Of a stretch of DNA of 64,000 nt, positions 43,647-53,630 are shown piece by piece. Below the pieces are notes generated by a model. It was not told the origin of the DNA, searched no databases, and saw nothing but the letters and a program-made list of their open reading frames with translations. The translations under genes and the position numbers were made by a program. Each line of letters starts with the position of its first letter. The first letter of the stretch is position 1. The stretch lies in NCBI GenBank assembly GCA_949825045.1, contig OX463809.1, positions 151,501-215,500 of the forward strand, read 5' to 3'. Source of the DNA: Argyresthia goedartella (Eukaryota; Arthropoda; Insecta; Lepidoptera; Argyresthiidae).

Positions 43647-43799
43647 TATCTATGAATTTGCATTTCTATCCCGACTGGTGGAAACAGCCCTTAAGCCCTT
43701 GAGAGCGGTCCAGCCTTAAGAACATTTTTCCTCGACCATAATTTCTTAATTTTCTATAGGAGTTTCCTTTACCTGTACCTAAATTGGCATGTGTAAACC

Positions 43800-43885
43800 T
43801 ATGACGGTTCAAAGATACAGGCAGAAAGACGAATAGACATTGGAGTGCTAGTAATAGCTCTTTGGGTACGGAACCCTAAAACGCT
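43800..43885 (-). mobile_element. IR-A terminal fragment
   Basis: GGTACGGAACCCTAAAA at about 43866-43882 is the reverse of the IR-A 5' terminus, with a degenerate CAGAAAGACGAATAGACA run before it. Confidence 0.55.
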
Positions 43886-46000
43886 GCGAGTCTGGACCAC
43901 CTGATGTTGAGCGTTCACGGATCACCTCAATCCATCTTTGTTCTTTATTTAAGCCGTTTTCATATGCACTTGTCAAGGGCTTACCCCAAACGAGGGTAGA
44001 GGGATAACAGGATAAAGGGAATTAGAGTGAAGAGATGCTGTGTAGCTCGAAAACTACCTCCCGCCCAGCGTGAGGAGTTTTATGACTAAGGCCAGCCATT
44101 ACATCCAATAAAACTGAACTATGTGTAAGGTATGGGTGTTATTTGCTATCTCACATCAGCCCAATGTGAATATACAGCAGATCAAAACCACAATGGCTCT
44201 ATTATAATTAATCATTGTTAAAGCTGTGACGAAAAGCTTACAACCAAATGCTAAATAAAAAGGATGCGAGTACAATAAGAAACTGACAAAAAGTGGAACG
44301 GCATGGCTTCGATCGACTCTCGATCTACAAGTATGAAGAGTCCTGTGAAGGTTTAACATAGAACATATCAAAATGTGGGGTTTTCAATGTAAGTTATGAT
44401 TAAAGTACCTATCCGAGCAAAGGTCCCATCCCAGCATGGCTGCGAGCGGCGGCGGCGGTAGAGGTCGAAGGTCGCGCCCCGTCACGTCACAGGCGTCTCG
44501 GGTATACGCGTTGTTTGTGGTTCGTCGGCTAACTCGCTCGCTGCTCGGTTAGCCTCCCTCCACTCTCGACCCACAGCCGTTTCATCTCGGCGGGTAGAAA
44601 AACGCAAACAAAATAAGATCCTCATAATCCGGCAAGAAATGTTTTGTAAATATGCGCCAAAGTTACTTGTATTACACGTTTTACAAGCTGGTTGCTACTG
44701 GCGGCTTGGTCGTAAATATGGTACTTGATTTGTGTCGCGATGGCAGCTAGTAAATAAAGCCAAATAAACAAGGCAAAAATCAATATTATATGTAACTGAA
44801 AGCATTTTTTACCTGCACCTGTTACTTTTAATATAGAACTCCCGTATTTTTCATTATTATCAATTTGCCGTATACAGAATCGCAACCAGCAGATGTATCT
44901 GACTCAGGTATTGTTTAATTCTCATGTGAACACAAAATACTCGCAAGTCACATCAAACAACGTACGAGTATAATCCACATGCACCGACCACCCACACCGC
45001 TGCCGCTGCTGCAGCGCTCCTAATTAATTTCTGGTTTGCTTTGACAAAAAATATTATGCTCAACAAGAATTATGTTGCAGTACTTATATTACGAGTATTA
45101 CTCTCATTCCGCCAGTTTGTGGTCAGATCGCTTAGTCCTACTAAAGTATATTATATGCTTTGTAGCTTGCTTACATAATATAGGGTACCTACTGAAATCA
45201 GTGTTTCACCCAGGCGAGTACGTTTTTACGGGGACCAGCGAGGACGTGGCTTGTGACATGAACAATGTGTGTGATGTGAACAACAATACATTTACAGTTT
45301 GGATCATTGAATAGTGGGACCACATACCATACGTTGAAGTAGACAATGCAAACACGGTGCATTGTATGAGAACCAAGCGTGTCAATTTTTTACTAACCAC
45401 TGAGACGTCACGAGAGTATTTTAGTGATGAACAAAAGACACTGACATATTAACCGTGAATCCAATTTAAAGGCGCTCCACCAAATCGAAGCGACGAATCA
45501 AATCAACGTCTCTTGTTGGTTGCATAAAAGTAATATTTATTAAAGTGTACTGAAGAGATCTTGCTATGTTGTTGGTGAACTAATATTTTTTCCAGTGAAA
45601 TCAATCCGTTTACCCTTTAATATAGGGTCATGTGGAAAAATACAATATATTAATTAATAAAAAAAATACAAAACAAAACTAAATAATATCTCATTTCATT
45701 ATTGCATTATTATCATTAATTTGTCAATATAATTGAGTCGTTTAGTAATGTATTTTAGGTACATGCTATTCTTAAGAACCAATTGCACTTATAATTATCG
45801 GGAACCACAGCTTGCAATATGGAAATCCATCTCAAATTGCATGAATCGCGCAGGGTTAGTTAAATCGACAGAAAAATTAGCAAATGCACTGCACCATTTA
45901 AATATAGTTTGCTTCACTGTTGATTAAAGGTTGTGAAACTTATGTCAGCAATTGTGTAAAGTGAAAGCAGCAGTGGATGACGCACAGGGTAAATACATAC
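43886..46000. other. Long non-coding stretch
   Basis: A GC-rich patch lies at about 44430-44595 (GGCGGCGGCGG, later CGCTCGCTGCTCGG). Small frames at 44156-45400 and 45733-45927 resemble nothing known and show no codon-level support. No RNA genes or repeats are identified. Confidence 0.5.
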
Positions 46001-46144
46001 GGCCTTACTAATAAAACAAGTTATTCACGGTTTAACATACACAGTGTTTTGTCCTTTTCATCCGTGGAGTAAATGTCAAATGTCAAAGCAAGACAAAACA
46101 ATGTATAAGTTAAACCGGGAATAACTTCTTTTATTAGTAAGGCC
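46001..46144. mobile_element. 144-bp foldback MITE
   Basis: GGCCTTACTAATAAAACAAG... is inverted at the other end as ...CTTCTTTTATTAGTAAGGCC. The arms are ~55 bp with about six mismatches, leaving a ~35-bp centre. The whole unit can form one hairpin. There is no coding capacity. Confidence 0.88.
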
Positions 46145-46690
46145 GATTTTTTAGCTTATCTTAGTAGAAACGGGATGACGGTCGTCCCGCATTCCAGATT
46201 TTTGATACCCGGTTTTGGGAGCAGTTGAAACCGGGTAACCCGTTTCATCTGGTTCCAACTAGGGATGTAAGCTCGGTATTTAACTGATTGGTTAAATACC
46301 AACCTTGCACATTCAACCGCACATGTGCGGTTAAATTCTTTATCTACTCTGATACTATAATACAAAGATTATAAAAATGAAATCAAAACTCTTATGAGAA
46401 ACATTACGCACAGGCCAAAAAAAAAGTTTTATTACGATACAGGTCTTGTATGGACACCTATATTATTAAATAACTTTTTAATCATAACGATACACCTATA
46501 CAACCTCCAGCTGGACCAAGGAGGTTGAACCTCTACTTTAAAAAAAGGTAGTGCCTCCGCAGCCGGCGCCGGCCACCGATTTGGAAGGAAATAAAAAGAA
46601 ACACGCATGCGCAATCGATTTTTGCGCCTTGGCGCCAATATTTTACATTTAAACTAAACAAAGTTTGGTTTTGTTTGTAAAAAAAATTAG
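46145..46690. other. Stretch upstream of the Crypton relic
   Basis: Possibly the 5' part of the Crypton element. It contains a GC-rich GCCGGCGCCGGCC block near 46560 and a small inverted motif at 46165-46185. No frame is supported. Confidence 0.4.
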
Positions 46691-46693
46691 TTT

Positions 46694-47340
46694 TTGTGTC
46701 TGAAAGCGAGGATACCACCAGATATTCTGGAAGCTGCGTCAAGCATGACCATAAACCTGTTACCGGCGAAATCTAGGAGCAACTATAATAAATGTTACCA
46801 CGAGTTCATGGAATGGAAAATGAATAAAAATGCTACATCATTTTCTGAAAATGTGTTGTTAGCGTACTTTCAAGAGTTATCTGAAAAATATAAAGTGTCA
46901 AGTACGTGGGTTAAATACTCAATGATTAAAAGTACGCTCAGTATTTACAACGAAATTGACATAACTAAATATAGCAAGCTGATTGCATTTTTGAAACGAA
47001 ACTCACGAGGATATAAAGGGAAAAAATCCAAGACTTTTACAGCAGAGCAGATAAATAAGTTCTTAAATGAAGCCCCAGACACATTATATCTCTTCACAAA
47101 GATATTTTTAGTTATTTATCAGTTAACCATGTACATTTTTTTTGTTAATATTGAGTTAATTTACCGTAATATGTGTAAGAATTGTTATAGATTGCACTAA
47201 TTTTTAGTATAATGGGTGCTTGTAGACGACAAGAGTTATACAACATACAATTATTCAAAGATGTTGAAGTCTTCGAAACTTCACTATTGATCAAAATAAG
47301 TAAAACTAAAAATTTGGAGCTTTAGGCAAAGTTATTATCA
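46694..47340 (+). pseudogene. Crypton tyrosine recombinase, N-terminal and first-Arg part
   Basis: ARIPPDILEAASSMTINLLP, SRSNYNKCYHEFMEWKMNKN, NVLLAYFQELSEKYKVSSTW form the core-binding helices. FLKRNSRGYKGKKSKTFTAE and FLNEAPDTLYLFTKIFLVI follow. Coding is then interrupted by 96 bp (47113-47208) bounded by ATTTTTAGT direct repeats (47104-47112, 47200-47208), after which MGACRRQELYNIQLFKDVEV supplies the box-I catalytic Arg. It ends in a stop after KTKNLEL. The first listed codon is TTG; an ATG in frame lies at 46745. Confidence 0.75.
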
Positions 47341-47618
47341 GCTATCTTCAACTTACAAACCCCGAATTGTACACAGGACACTGCTTTCGCCGAACATCTG
47401 CGACCTTGCTAGTTGACGCTGGTGGAGACATAACGGCTCTGAAGCGACACGGTGGTTGGAAATCAACGACAGTTGCAGAAACCTATATAGATGATTCAAT
47501 GACTAACAAGATCGCTGTATCCAATTCAATACTTAACAGTATTGAAAATAACAGAAATGAGGTCAACATTAACATACCCTGTCCGAGTACCTCCAGTAAC
47601 GCTTCCTGTCCGGTTTAA
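47340..47618 (+). pseudogene. Crypton tyrosine recombinase, C-terminal catalytic part
   Basis: Frame from about 47340: SYLQLTNPELYTGHCFRRTS, with the H-x-x-R box as HCFR, then ATLLVDAGGDITALKRHGGW (the second His/Trp region) and TTVAETYID with the nucleophilic Tyr, stopping after a low-complexity Ser/Thr tail. The order H-x-x-R, HGGW, Y is diagnostic of phage-integrase-type recombinases, and the GHCFRRTSATLLVDAG wording resembles animal Cryptons. Residues between KTKN and NPEL are missing. Confidence 0.82.
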
Positions 47619-47870
47619 ATTCAATTTCATAATTGTCATATTCAGAACATCAATAATTATTACAAGTAAAAATAAATTTGTTATTATATTCAGCGTTTTA
47701 TTTGCAATATTATTTTATGTATTATAGTATGAGAGTAGATAAAGTAGTGTATGACACTGTACATAACTTGGTCTTGTAACACTCGTGTAATACTATAAAA
47801 AAACTCGCCTATGGCTCGTTTTTTTAAAACACACTCGAGTTATAAGAACCCTTATTATGCAACAGTATCA

Positions 47871-48289
47871 TAAACTACTATTTGGTCGGGGGTTTGGGTT
47901 TAATGCATCTTTTATCGTAACTACTTACTTGAAGTTAATTTATATCTACATTATTAGTTCCTCGTGGATTGTTAAAGAGATCTAGACATGCGGCAGCGTA
48001 TCAAAGCCAAGTTCAAAATAAGAGAACATTGGATGTAGTGGCCGTGTATTATATTACACGACCCATTTGGAGCCACCCTTGCCACCTACGTTACTCAAAA
48101 TCTATTGAAGATAAACATATGAAATTAGGTTAATTTATTAAGACCTTTAAGGTCAAATAGCCAAACTTTATGAATATTGCACAATCGGTTATTAAAATAC
48201 AAATACCGTTGTTTTAACTTATGAAGATATTCCATTCTCTATCAGGACCAAAGATTTTGGTACGTCTTTTGGATTTGCTGATACAGATC
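47871..48289. other. Non-coding stretch
   Basis: AT-rich; no supported feature. Confidence 0.5.
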
Positions 48290-49595
48290 GGTTCACGAAA
48301 GATGACCGCAAATGGCGGCCGTCGCGCATATTACATACGTACATTCATGAAGAAGAGAAAGTAATATTTTATTATTAGTAAAATAATCCCTTATTAACCT
48401 TATCATATTGTAATTGGTGGTTATGAAAATAAATTAAAAATGAGTGATTTAAAATGTTTATATCATATTGTTTGTTGTGGTATGAAGCGTTACCTACCAC
48501 AACAACGGAGTTCGGTGGGAGATTGGGTATCAATTGAGTTCGAATCCATTTTTAGTAATTATCAAAGTTCATATCGTCATGATGATCTCCCGATTTCGTG
48601 CCCGACTTGAAAGTTAATAATGTATTGGGCACAAATCCAGCCTCTGATCCGGCATGAACGATCACGACTCGTTGGCCTTTTGAGATAGGCTTTTTCAGAC
48701 CTGCTGTAGAACCATCAGCCCAGCCCATGGATTTTGTATGTGTGGCACGGACGTATGATTTGTCAGTATAAATGATCGGTCTATTATGTTTTCGATATTC
48801 TTTGAGTTTTTGCAGGTGACTGATTCGTAATAACGAATAGTGCATGTTTCTATCAAAAATCGGTTATTTTCTGTTCTTTTCCACTTCAATCCAATTTTTT
48901 TAATTAATCGACCCACACTTCTTTTGGATCCTTTAAAGTTGATATCTTCACTCAATTTCACTCGTAACTTTTCTAAAATCGGCAATTGTTTTTCAGTTAT
49001 ATGAAAGTTATCTATGCATCTCTTAATTACCCCTTTGACAAAGTCGTCAGCGTCGGTGACAGGGTTCCGCGCGGTCTCTTTTTTTCCAGGGGTTCTAAAA
49101 ACCACCACGAAAGGCGAAAATTTATTTTCTTTTATAATTCTTTGCACCTGCGATACAGACGTGTTTATTGCCACTGCCGTTTTTTTAAGCTTCGAGTGTT
49201 TTAGACTCCCGTGAAAAATATTTAAGCACGTCGTACAACATCCTTCTCGACTGTCTATTCAGAGCACTGCCTTTTCCTCGGGGCATATTTATCCACCCAA
49301 GTCAAAAACAATATAAAACAAATAACTAAAGCAACGAAAACTTAACAAAAAACAATTTAAAAAAAATAACGAAAACAACTAAACACTTTTCTTTTCAATT
49401 GTAGTCGAGAGCAGTGGGAGCGTGTCAATACCGCGATAGACGAATAGCGAGTTAGCGACTGAGCGGCCTGCTGCAGCCTATCACTCGATGCGCGCGCACC
49501 AATAGCGTCGCTCCGGTGTTGACGCATTGACGCACCCGGCACCTCCAACGGGGCCAAAAAAATGCTTTCTGCGCAGTGGTCATCTTTCGTGAACC
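48290..49595 (-). mobile_element. Tc1/mariner-superfamily DDE transposon with 18-bp inverted termini
   Basis: GGTTCACGAAAGATGACC at 48290-48307 is perfectly inverted at 49578-49595. Between them lies one decayed transposase gene on the minus strand. The size (1.3 kb) and structure suit an IS630/Tc1-type element. A TA target duplication is not evident at the outer edges, so the true ends may lie slightly outside. Confidence 0.75.
48450..49286 (-). pseudogene. DDE_3-type transposase pseudogene
   Basis: From the ATG at 49286: MPRGKGSALNRQSRRMLYDV, a stop/frame change near 49190, then INTSVSQVQRIIKENKFSPF, FRTPGKKETARNPVTDADDF, KRSVGRLIKKIGLKWKRTEN. After another frame change near 48845: NRPIIYTDKSYVRATHTKSM (first Asp of the triad), KPISKGQRVVIVHAGSEAGF, FKSGTKSGDHHDDMNFDNY. 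An in-frame stop precedes KWIRTQLIPN, and then VVVVGNASYHN, where Gly replaces the second Asp expected before Asn-Ala. Clearly dead. Confidence 0.82.
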
Positions 49596-49597
49596 GT

Positions 49598-49740
49598 GTA
49601 GGAAGCACGAATAATTTCGCGTCGAAAAAGTATGCGAATCGAACTGGTAGTGACTCTTATGTATAAAAACATAAGGTTCAATTTATCTGAACTCGAACAC
49701 TTTTTCACTCTGGTAATTATTCCTGCTTGAGCCACTGATC
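49598..49740 (-). repeat. Dispersed repeat, copy 1 (partner 51895-52036)
   Basis: The reverse complement of 51895-52036 with ~85 percent identity by eye (GTGTAGGAAGCACGAATAAT, GCGTCGAAAAAGTATG, ATCTGAACTCGAACACTTTT). It abuts the right inverted terminus of the DDE transposon exactly. Confidence 0.8.
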
Positions 49741-49861
49741 TGTACCGCGATAACTGAGTCATCGTAACATCTTCAACAAGCATATTCCAAAAAAGTCCTA
49801 CTTCATAATCCGTTGGATCCCAATAAATAAATAATTGGACGCTAATAAACTCATCCATAGC

Positions 49862-50368
49862 ACTAATAGTAGTTTATGTGACTGCTGCATAATGGAGGGC
49901 ATTAAAACCCGAGAGTGGGTTTATGAAACGAGCCGAAGGCGAGTTTCATAATAATATCACTCGAGAGTTTTAATGCCTAATTATGTACAGTTACATACAC
50001 TAGTTTATCTACACACATATCATAAGCTCTCTTTGATGTGTTCAGGAACCGCATGTTTGACCGGCATTGTGGTTCTGCAATTGTTTAGCTTGTTTTGTAG
50101 TACCAACTTCACGCAGACGGGCTTCGGCGTTCGAAATTTGAATGTCAGTACCAACTTCATAAACAAACTAGGGACGGCACGCGGGTGGGCGTCGGCGTTC
50201 GAAATTTGATTGTCATTATATATGTAGAAAAACTACACATAATGACCATTATGTGTAGTTTTCCAGATACGAAACGAGTTTTTACCAAGTAGTTTAACAT
50301 AATGCTGATCGTAACGTGCGGTTTTTGAACGCAGTAAAGAGGGTTTATGATACGTGTGTAGATAAAAT
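49862..50368 (+). mobile_element. Hairpin-bearing inverted-repeat element, copy 3
   Basis: The left part (49898-49977) is an ~80-nt hairpin: outer arms GGCATTAAAACCCGAGAGTG / CACTCGAGAGTTTTAATGCC, inner arms TTATGAAACGAGCC / GGCGAGTTTCATAA, loop GAA. The right part (50002-50368) has termini AGTTTATCTACACACATATC and GTGTGTAGATAAAAT with ~55 bp of imperfect inverted similarity, and an inner palindrome around 50225-50262. The hairpin is shared with the Crypton relic (47.8 kb) and, as a half, with copies at 10.1 and 29.4 kb. Confidence 0.82.
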
Positions 50369-50770
50369 AGTTAAAAAATGTTTAATATGAAGTCTTTAAA
50401 ATTTTCCTATATAATAAATGCATACGTGCTAATACTTAGCAATGCTCTAACAGGCTCCGCTTTGACTCTTATTAGGTTGACTCAAGTCAGGATCTCTGAA
50501 TGTTTTCATTACCGGGGCGCCGGCCGCCCGCCGCGACCCTTGTGGTGCCTACTGTGACTTGCTTCAAGAACTCTGTAAGACTATCTCATAAGAACCTTTC
50601 GGATTTCTGTGTAAAATTACTACCGTGGCGAACTACATCGAGCCATCATTTGCTTGCTAAGCATTTATGGCTCACGGAAATATTTGGAGATCCTATTACT
50701 TGAAAATCAAGATTTGTTAGGCAGGTATTAGTTAAATACATAATGTAAGTACATATTATTTTATGTAACT
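50369..50770. other. Non-coding stretch
   Basis: No supported feature; the small frame at 50500-50703 resembles nothing known. Confidence 0.5.
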
Positions 50771-50772
50771 CT

Positions 50773-50966
50773 ATACGCGGCAGAGACCACTCACTCGATG
50801 GGCAGACGATATCGTGGCGATAGCAGGAACAGACTGGCTCCTAAAGAAAGAGAAATGGAAATCTCTAGGGGAGGCCTATACCCGAAGTGGGGTACTCCAC
50901 CGACCTGAATAGAACGCCAAATTTGTTAATTTAGGTAACTTTTATTTTATTTTATTTTATTTTATA
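50773..50966 (+). mobile_element. RTE-type LINE 3' end with TTTTA tail
   Basis: The frame 50775-50912 reads TRQRPLTRWADDIVAIAGTD and GEAYTRSGVLHRPE to a stop, the conserved C-terminal RW-DD...GEAY signature of RTE-type LINE proteins. A (TTTTA)n tail follows at about 50940-50966. Confidence 0.7.
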
Positions 50967-50969
50967 ATT

Positions 50970-51496
50970 CTATTAAATTCCACAGAAAACTGTGGGGCTC
51001 ATGAACAATCCGCGCACCATGTAACATATCGTTCGCCCCGTTCCATTCTTGTGGTGACTCTGCATCACACACTGCGTCTAATTGCGCTGTCAGCAGCAGT
51101 GGCAGCGGCGGCGGCCACGAGTAGTGCTCGCCCTCGCCACCCGCCACACCGGGCCGTCCTCCCGCTGTCAAGTCTATTACTGGTGGTTCTGTGAGAAGAG
51201 TAGAACTCGCGAGCCCTTCGACATACATACGTACTTAAACATATTGACACAACTGACGTCAAAAGGCTTTATTACACTGCGATATAAGTTTATTTTGTGC
51301 AACAATTTAACGAGGAAAGACCCATTTTAAAGGTGCTTAAATTTTCCAATTACTATGCAACTTTTCATCAAAATAGCAAAATAGGAGGTCAAATATGGTG
51401 TCTACGGGTTATACCCCTCCACTCCCCCCATCACACCCCCGAGCCCTTGAAGTTTATCGGATAAACAATTGGAATCATTATAAATAAAATAAACCG
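50970..51496. other. Non-coding stretch
   Basis: A GC-rich patch lies at 51085-51165. Overlapping frames on both strands are not supported. Confidence 0.5.
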
Positions 51497-51690
51497 CGTA
51501 GTGGCGGCCCCATAGAGACAAAAGAGCAGAGGGCAGACCACCGGCCCGATGGTCAGATGATATTGCCAAGGTGGCTGGTAGTCAGTGAACCACACTGGCA
51601 GGGGACAGATGCGAGTGGCGTACTTTGGAAGAGCCCTATGCCCAACAATGGGATGATACGGGCTGATATGATAATGATGATGATGATGAA
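51497..51690 (+). mobile_element. RTE-type LINE 3' end with GAT tail
   Basis: Reads EGRPPARWSDDIAKVAGSQ, a stop, then WRTLEEPYAQQWDDTG followed by a (GAT)n tail (51670-51690). It has the same C-terminal signature as 50773-50966 but belongs to another subfamily. Strongly 5'-truncated and mutated. Confidence 0.72.
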
Positions 51691-51699
51691 ATAACCCGA

Positions 51700-51810
51700 C
51701 TGCATTTTTTTTCAATACCACATACAAACTTATAAATGCACATGGTTGCGTACACTGAGTATGAAAGTAGCCGCACCAATGACTTTGTAACGGCAATAGT
51801 CCGCCATTTA
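51700..51810 (+). mobile_element. IR-A internal fragment
   Basis: CAATACCACATACAAACTTA followed by TGAAAGTAGCCGCACCAATG matches 53010-53090 of the best IR-A copy. Confidence 0.7.
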
Positions 51811-51829
51811 AAAAAAAACTCAAAACTGA

Positions 51830-52036
51830 ATCGACAAATAAAACTATATAATTATAGCACCTGCTCACAAAAATTCACGAGAATCGGGTGAAAAATGCGA
51901 CCTGTGGCTCAATCAGGAATAAATACCAGAGTGAAAAAGTGTTCGAGTTCAGATAAAAGTAACCTTTGTCATAAGAGTCACTGACAGCTCGATTCACATA
52001 CTTTTTCGACGCGTAATTATTCCTGCTTCCTACACT
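51830..52036 (+). repeat. Composite dispersed repeat, copy 2
   Basis: 51830-51905 is inverted relative to 16375-16600, and 51895-52036 is inverted relative to 49598-49740. Family unknown; non-coding. Confidence 0.7.
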
Positions 52037-52045
52037 GTAGGCGGG

Positions 52046-53630
52046 AACTTTATTTCGAGTAAAGTAGCCACTTACATATATCGCACATAATATGCATCGC
52101 AGACACACAGACAGAAAGAAAGACAAATGCATTTTTGGCCAACCTCGAAACTGGACGCTTCGCTCGCTCGGTCAATTACATGAGAACGTGCAATGCGTAC
52201 AATCAGTTATCAGAGGCGGCCAGAGCATTTGTCGCGGCGAGACAGACGACGCGACGCGACGCGACGAATGCCACTCGTTTGCATAATGCCAACGAAGACT
52301 TTCTGCTTCGATGTGGTTATTATCCTTCGAATGGTTTGCATAAAACATTGACGCTGTGCCGAAATAAATAAGAAAAGGTGGTGATCATTTTAGTACCCAT
52401 CATACTAAAAGTATTTGCACAAAAGAGGTAGGTACCTAGGGCTCGTCAATCGGTAAAATTAGCATCTCGTTTCGTTGTGGTTGAAAATTTGGACACAACC
52501 ATATTAAAAAAAAGTTCATAACAGTTCATACTGCAACATGGCGATCGCGTCCCGCGCCGCCGCCCCGGCTTCTCCATCGGGGTCGGTTGTCCCTCTCCAG
52601 TCGCTGCCGCAGAGCATTTAAAAATGTTGTTTTTTTTTTCAAAACTAATGAGTATATCTAATTTTAAACCAAAGTTTTAAGGCATTTTTAATACCTAGTT
52701 TTTGACATATGAAGTAATCATTACTTATTTTAGATCCCAAGAAATAGCAAGTTTTAGCTAGTTTAGGTGAAAAACATGTAATGTTTTATTTTTTAGGGTT
52801 CCGTACCCGAAGGGTTCCAAACGGGACCCTGTTACTAAGACTTCGCTGTCCGTCCGTCCGTCCGTCCGTCCGTCTGTTACCAGGCTGTATCTCAAGAACC
52901 TAGCTAGCTAGAGAGTTGAAATTTTCACAGATTATGTATTTCTGTTGCCGCTATAACAACAAATACTAAAAAACAGGATAAATAAATATTTAAGGGGGCT
53001 CCCATACAACAATACCACATACAAACTTATGGATGCACCTGGTTACGTACATGGAGTGTGAAAGTAACCGCACCAATAACTTTGTAGTAATATTTTGCTG
53101 TGTAAAATCCAAACTATTCACTCCACACCATCGCTTCCATTGAACAGTGGTACGGAACCCTTCGTGCTCGATTTAGACTCGCACTTGACCGGTTTTTTAA
53201 TTTTGTTCCTATTCAGTTTTCAAACACACAGATTGAAGAAAAGGGATTTCTTCATAAATGTATTTTTTTGGAATTTGGGAACTGTCTCCTTTAGGAGGAA
53301 TAGCGATCTGAGATGGGCATCTGACCGAATTTGGCGACAAATTCAGTAAAATAACATTCCCTGCTCGTATTAATGTATTAGTAGTGGTTGGCGGGTAGAT
53401 TGACGGGCGGCGCGGCGGCGGCGCGGCGGGCAGAGATGGGAAGACACACAAGTACGAGTGCTCACGTCACACACACATGAACTATACACATAATATACCT
53501 GTAACACTCTTACAATGAGTGCTCTTCACTATTTGTGATCGGATATTTTTAGACTTTTCCTTGAACTTTATTTCGAGTAAAGTAGCCACTTACATATATC
53601 GCACATAATATGCATCGCAGACACACAGAG
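52046..53630. repeat. Identical ~65-bp direct repeats 1.5 kb apart
   Basis: 52046-52111 and 53565-53630 both read AACTTTATTTCGAGTAAAGT through to GCATCGCAGACACACAGA with no difference seen. Between them lies mainly unremarkable DNA, a GACGC pentamer run (52247-52266), a GC-rich patch at 52540-52610 and the best IR-A copy. Confidence 0.88.
52794..53193 (+). mobile_element. IR-A family element, best copy
   Basis: It begins TAGGGTTCCGTACC; near the other end is the inverted GGTACGGAACCC (53149-53160), followed by TTCGTGCTCG...GCACTTGACCGG. Inside is a CCGT tandem run (52850-52873) and the blocks used to identify other copies. It is 400 bp, non-coding and MITE-like. Further copies or pieces lie at 0.8, 5.2, 9.3, 10.9, 14.0, 16.0, 43.8, 51.7 and 56.9 kb. 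Confidence 0.85.

Larger units (their letters stand above)
46694..47870 (+). mobile_element. Crypton-type element, decayed, with 3' hairpin
   Basis: It contains the two tyrosine-recombinase fragments below and, 150 bp downstream, a hairpin block (about 47773-47845, centred on AACTCGCCTATGGCTCG) that is homologous in reverse to the block at 49862-49995. Cryptons mobilise with a tyrosine recombinase and lack classical inverted termini. The 5' limit is undefined and the internal part of the enzyme is deleted. Confidence 0.65.

Noticed and set aside
44156..45400. Small frames in the 44-45 kb interval
   Set aside because: Short, overlapping on both strands, without family resemblance.
51431..51868. 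145-codon antisense frame
   Set aside because: It runs antisense through RTE-tail and IR-A fragments; a shadow.
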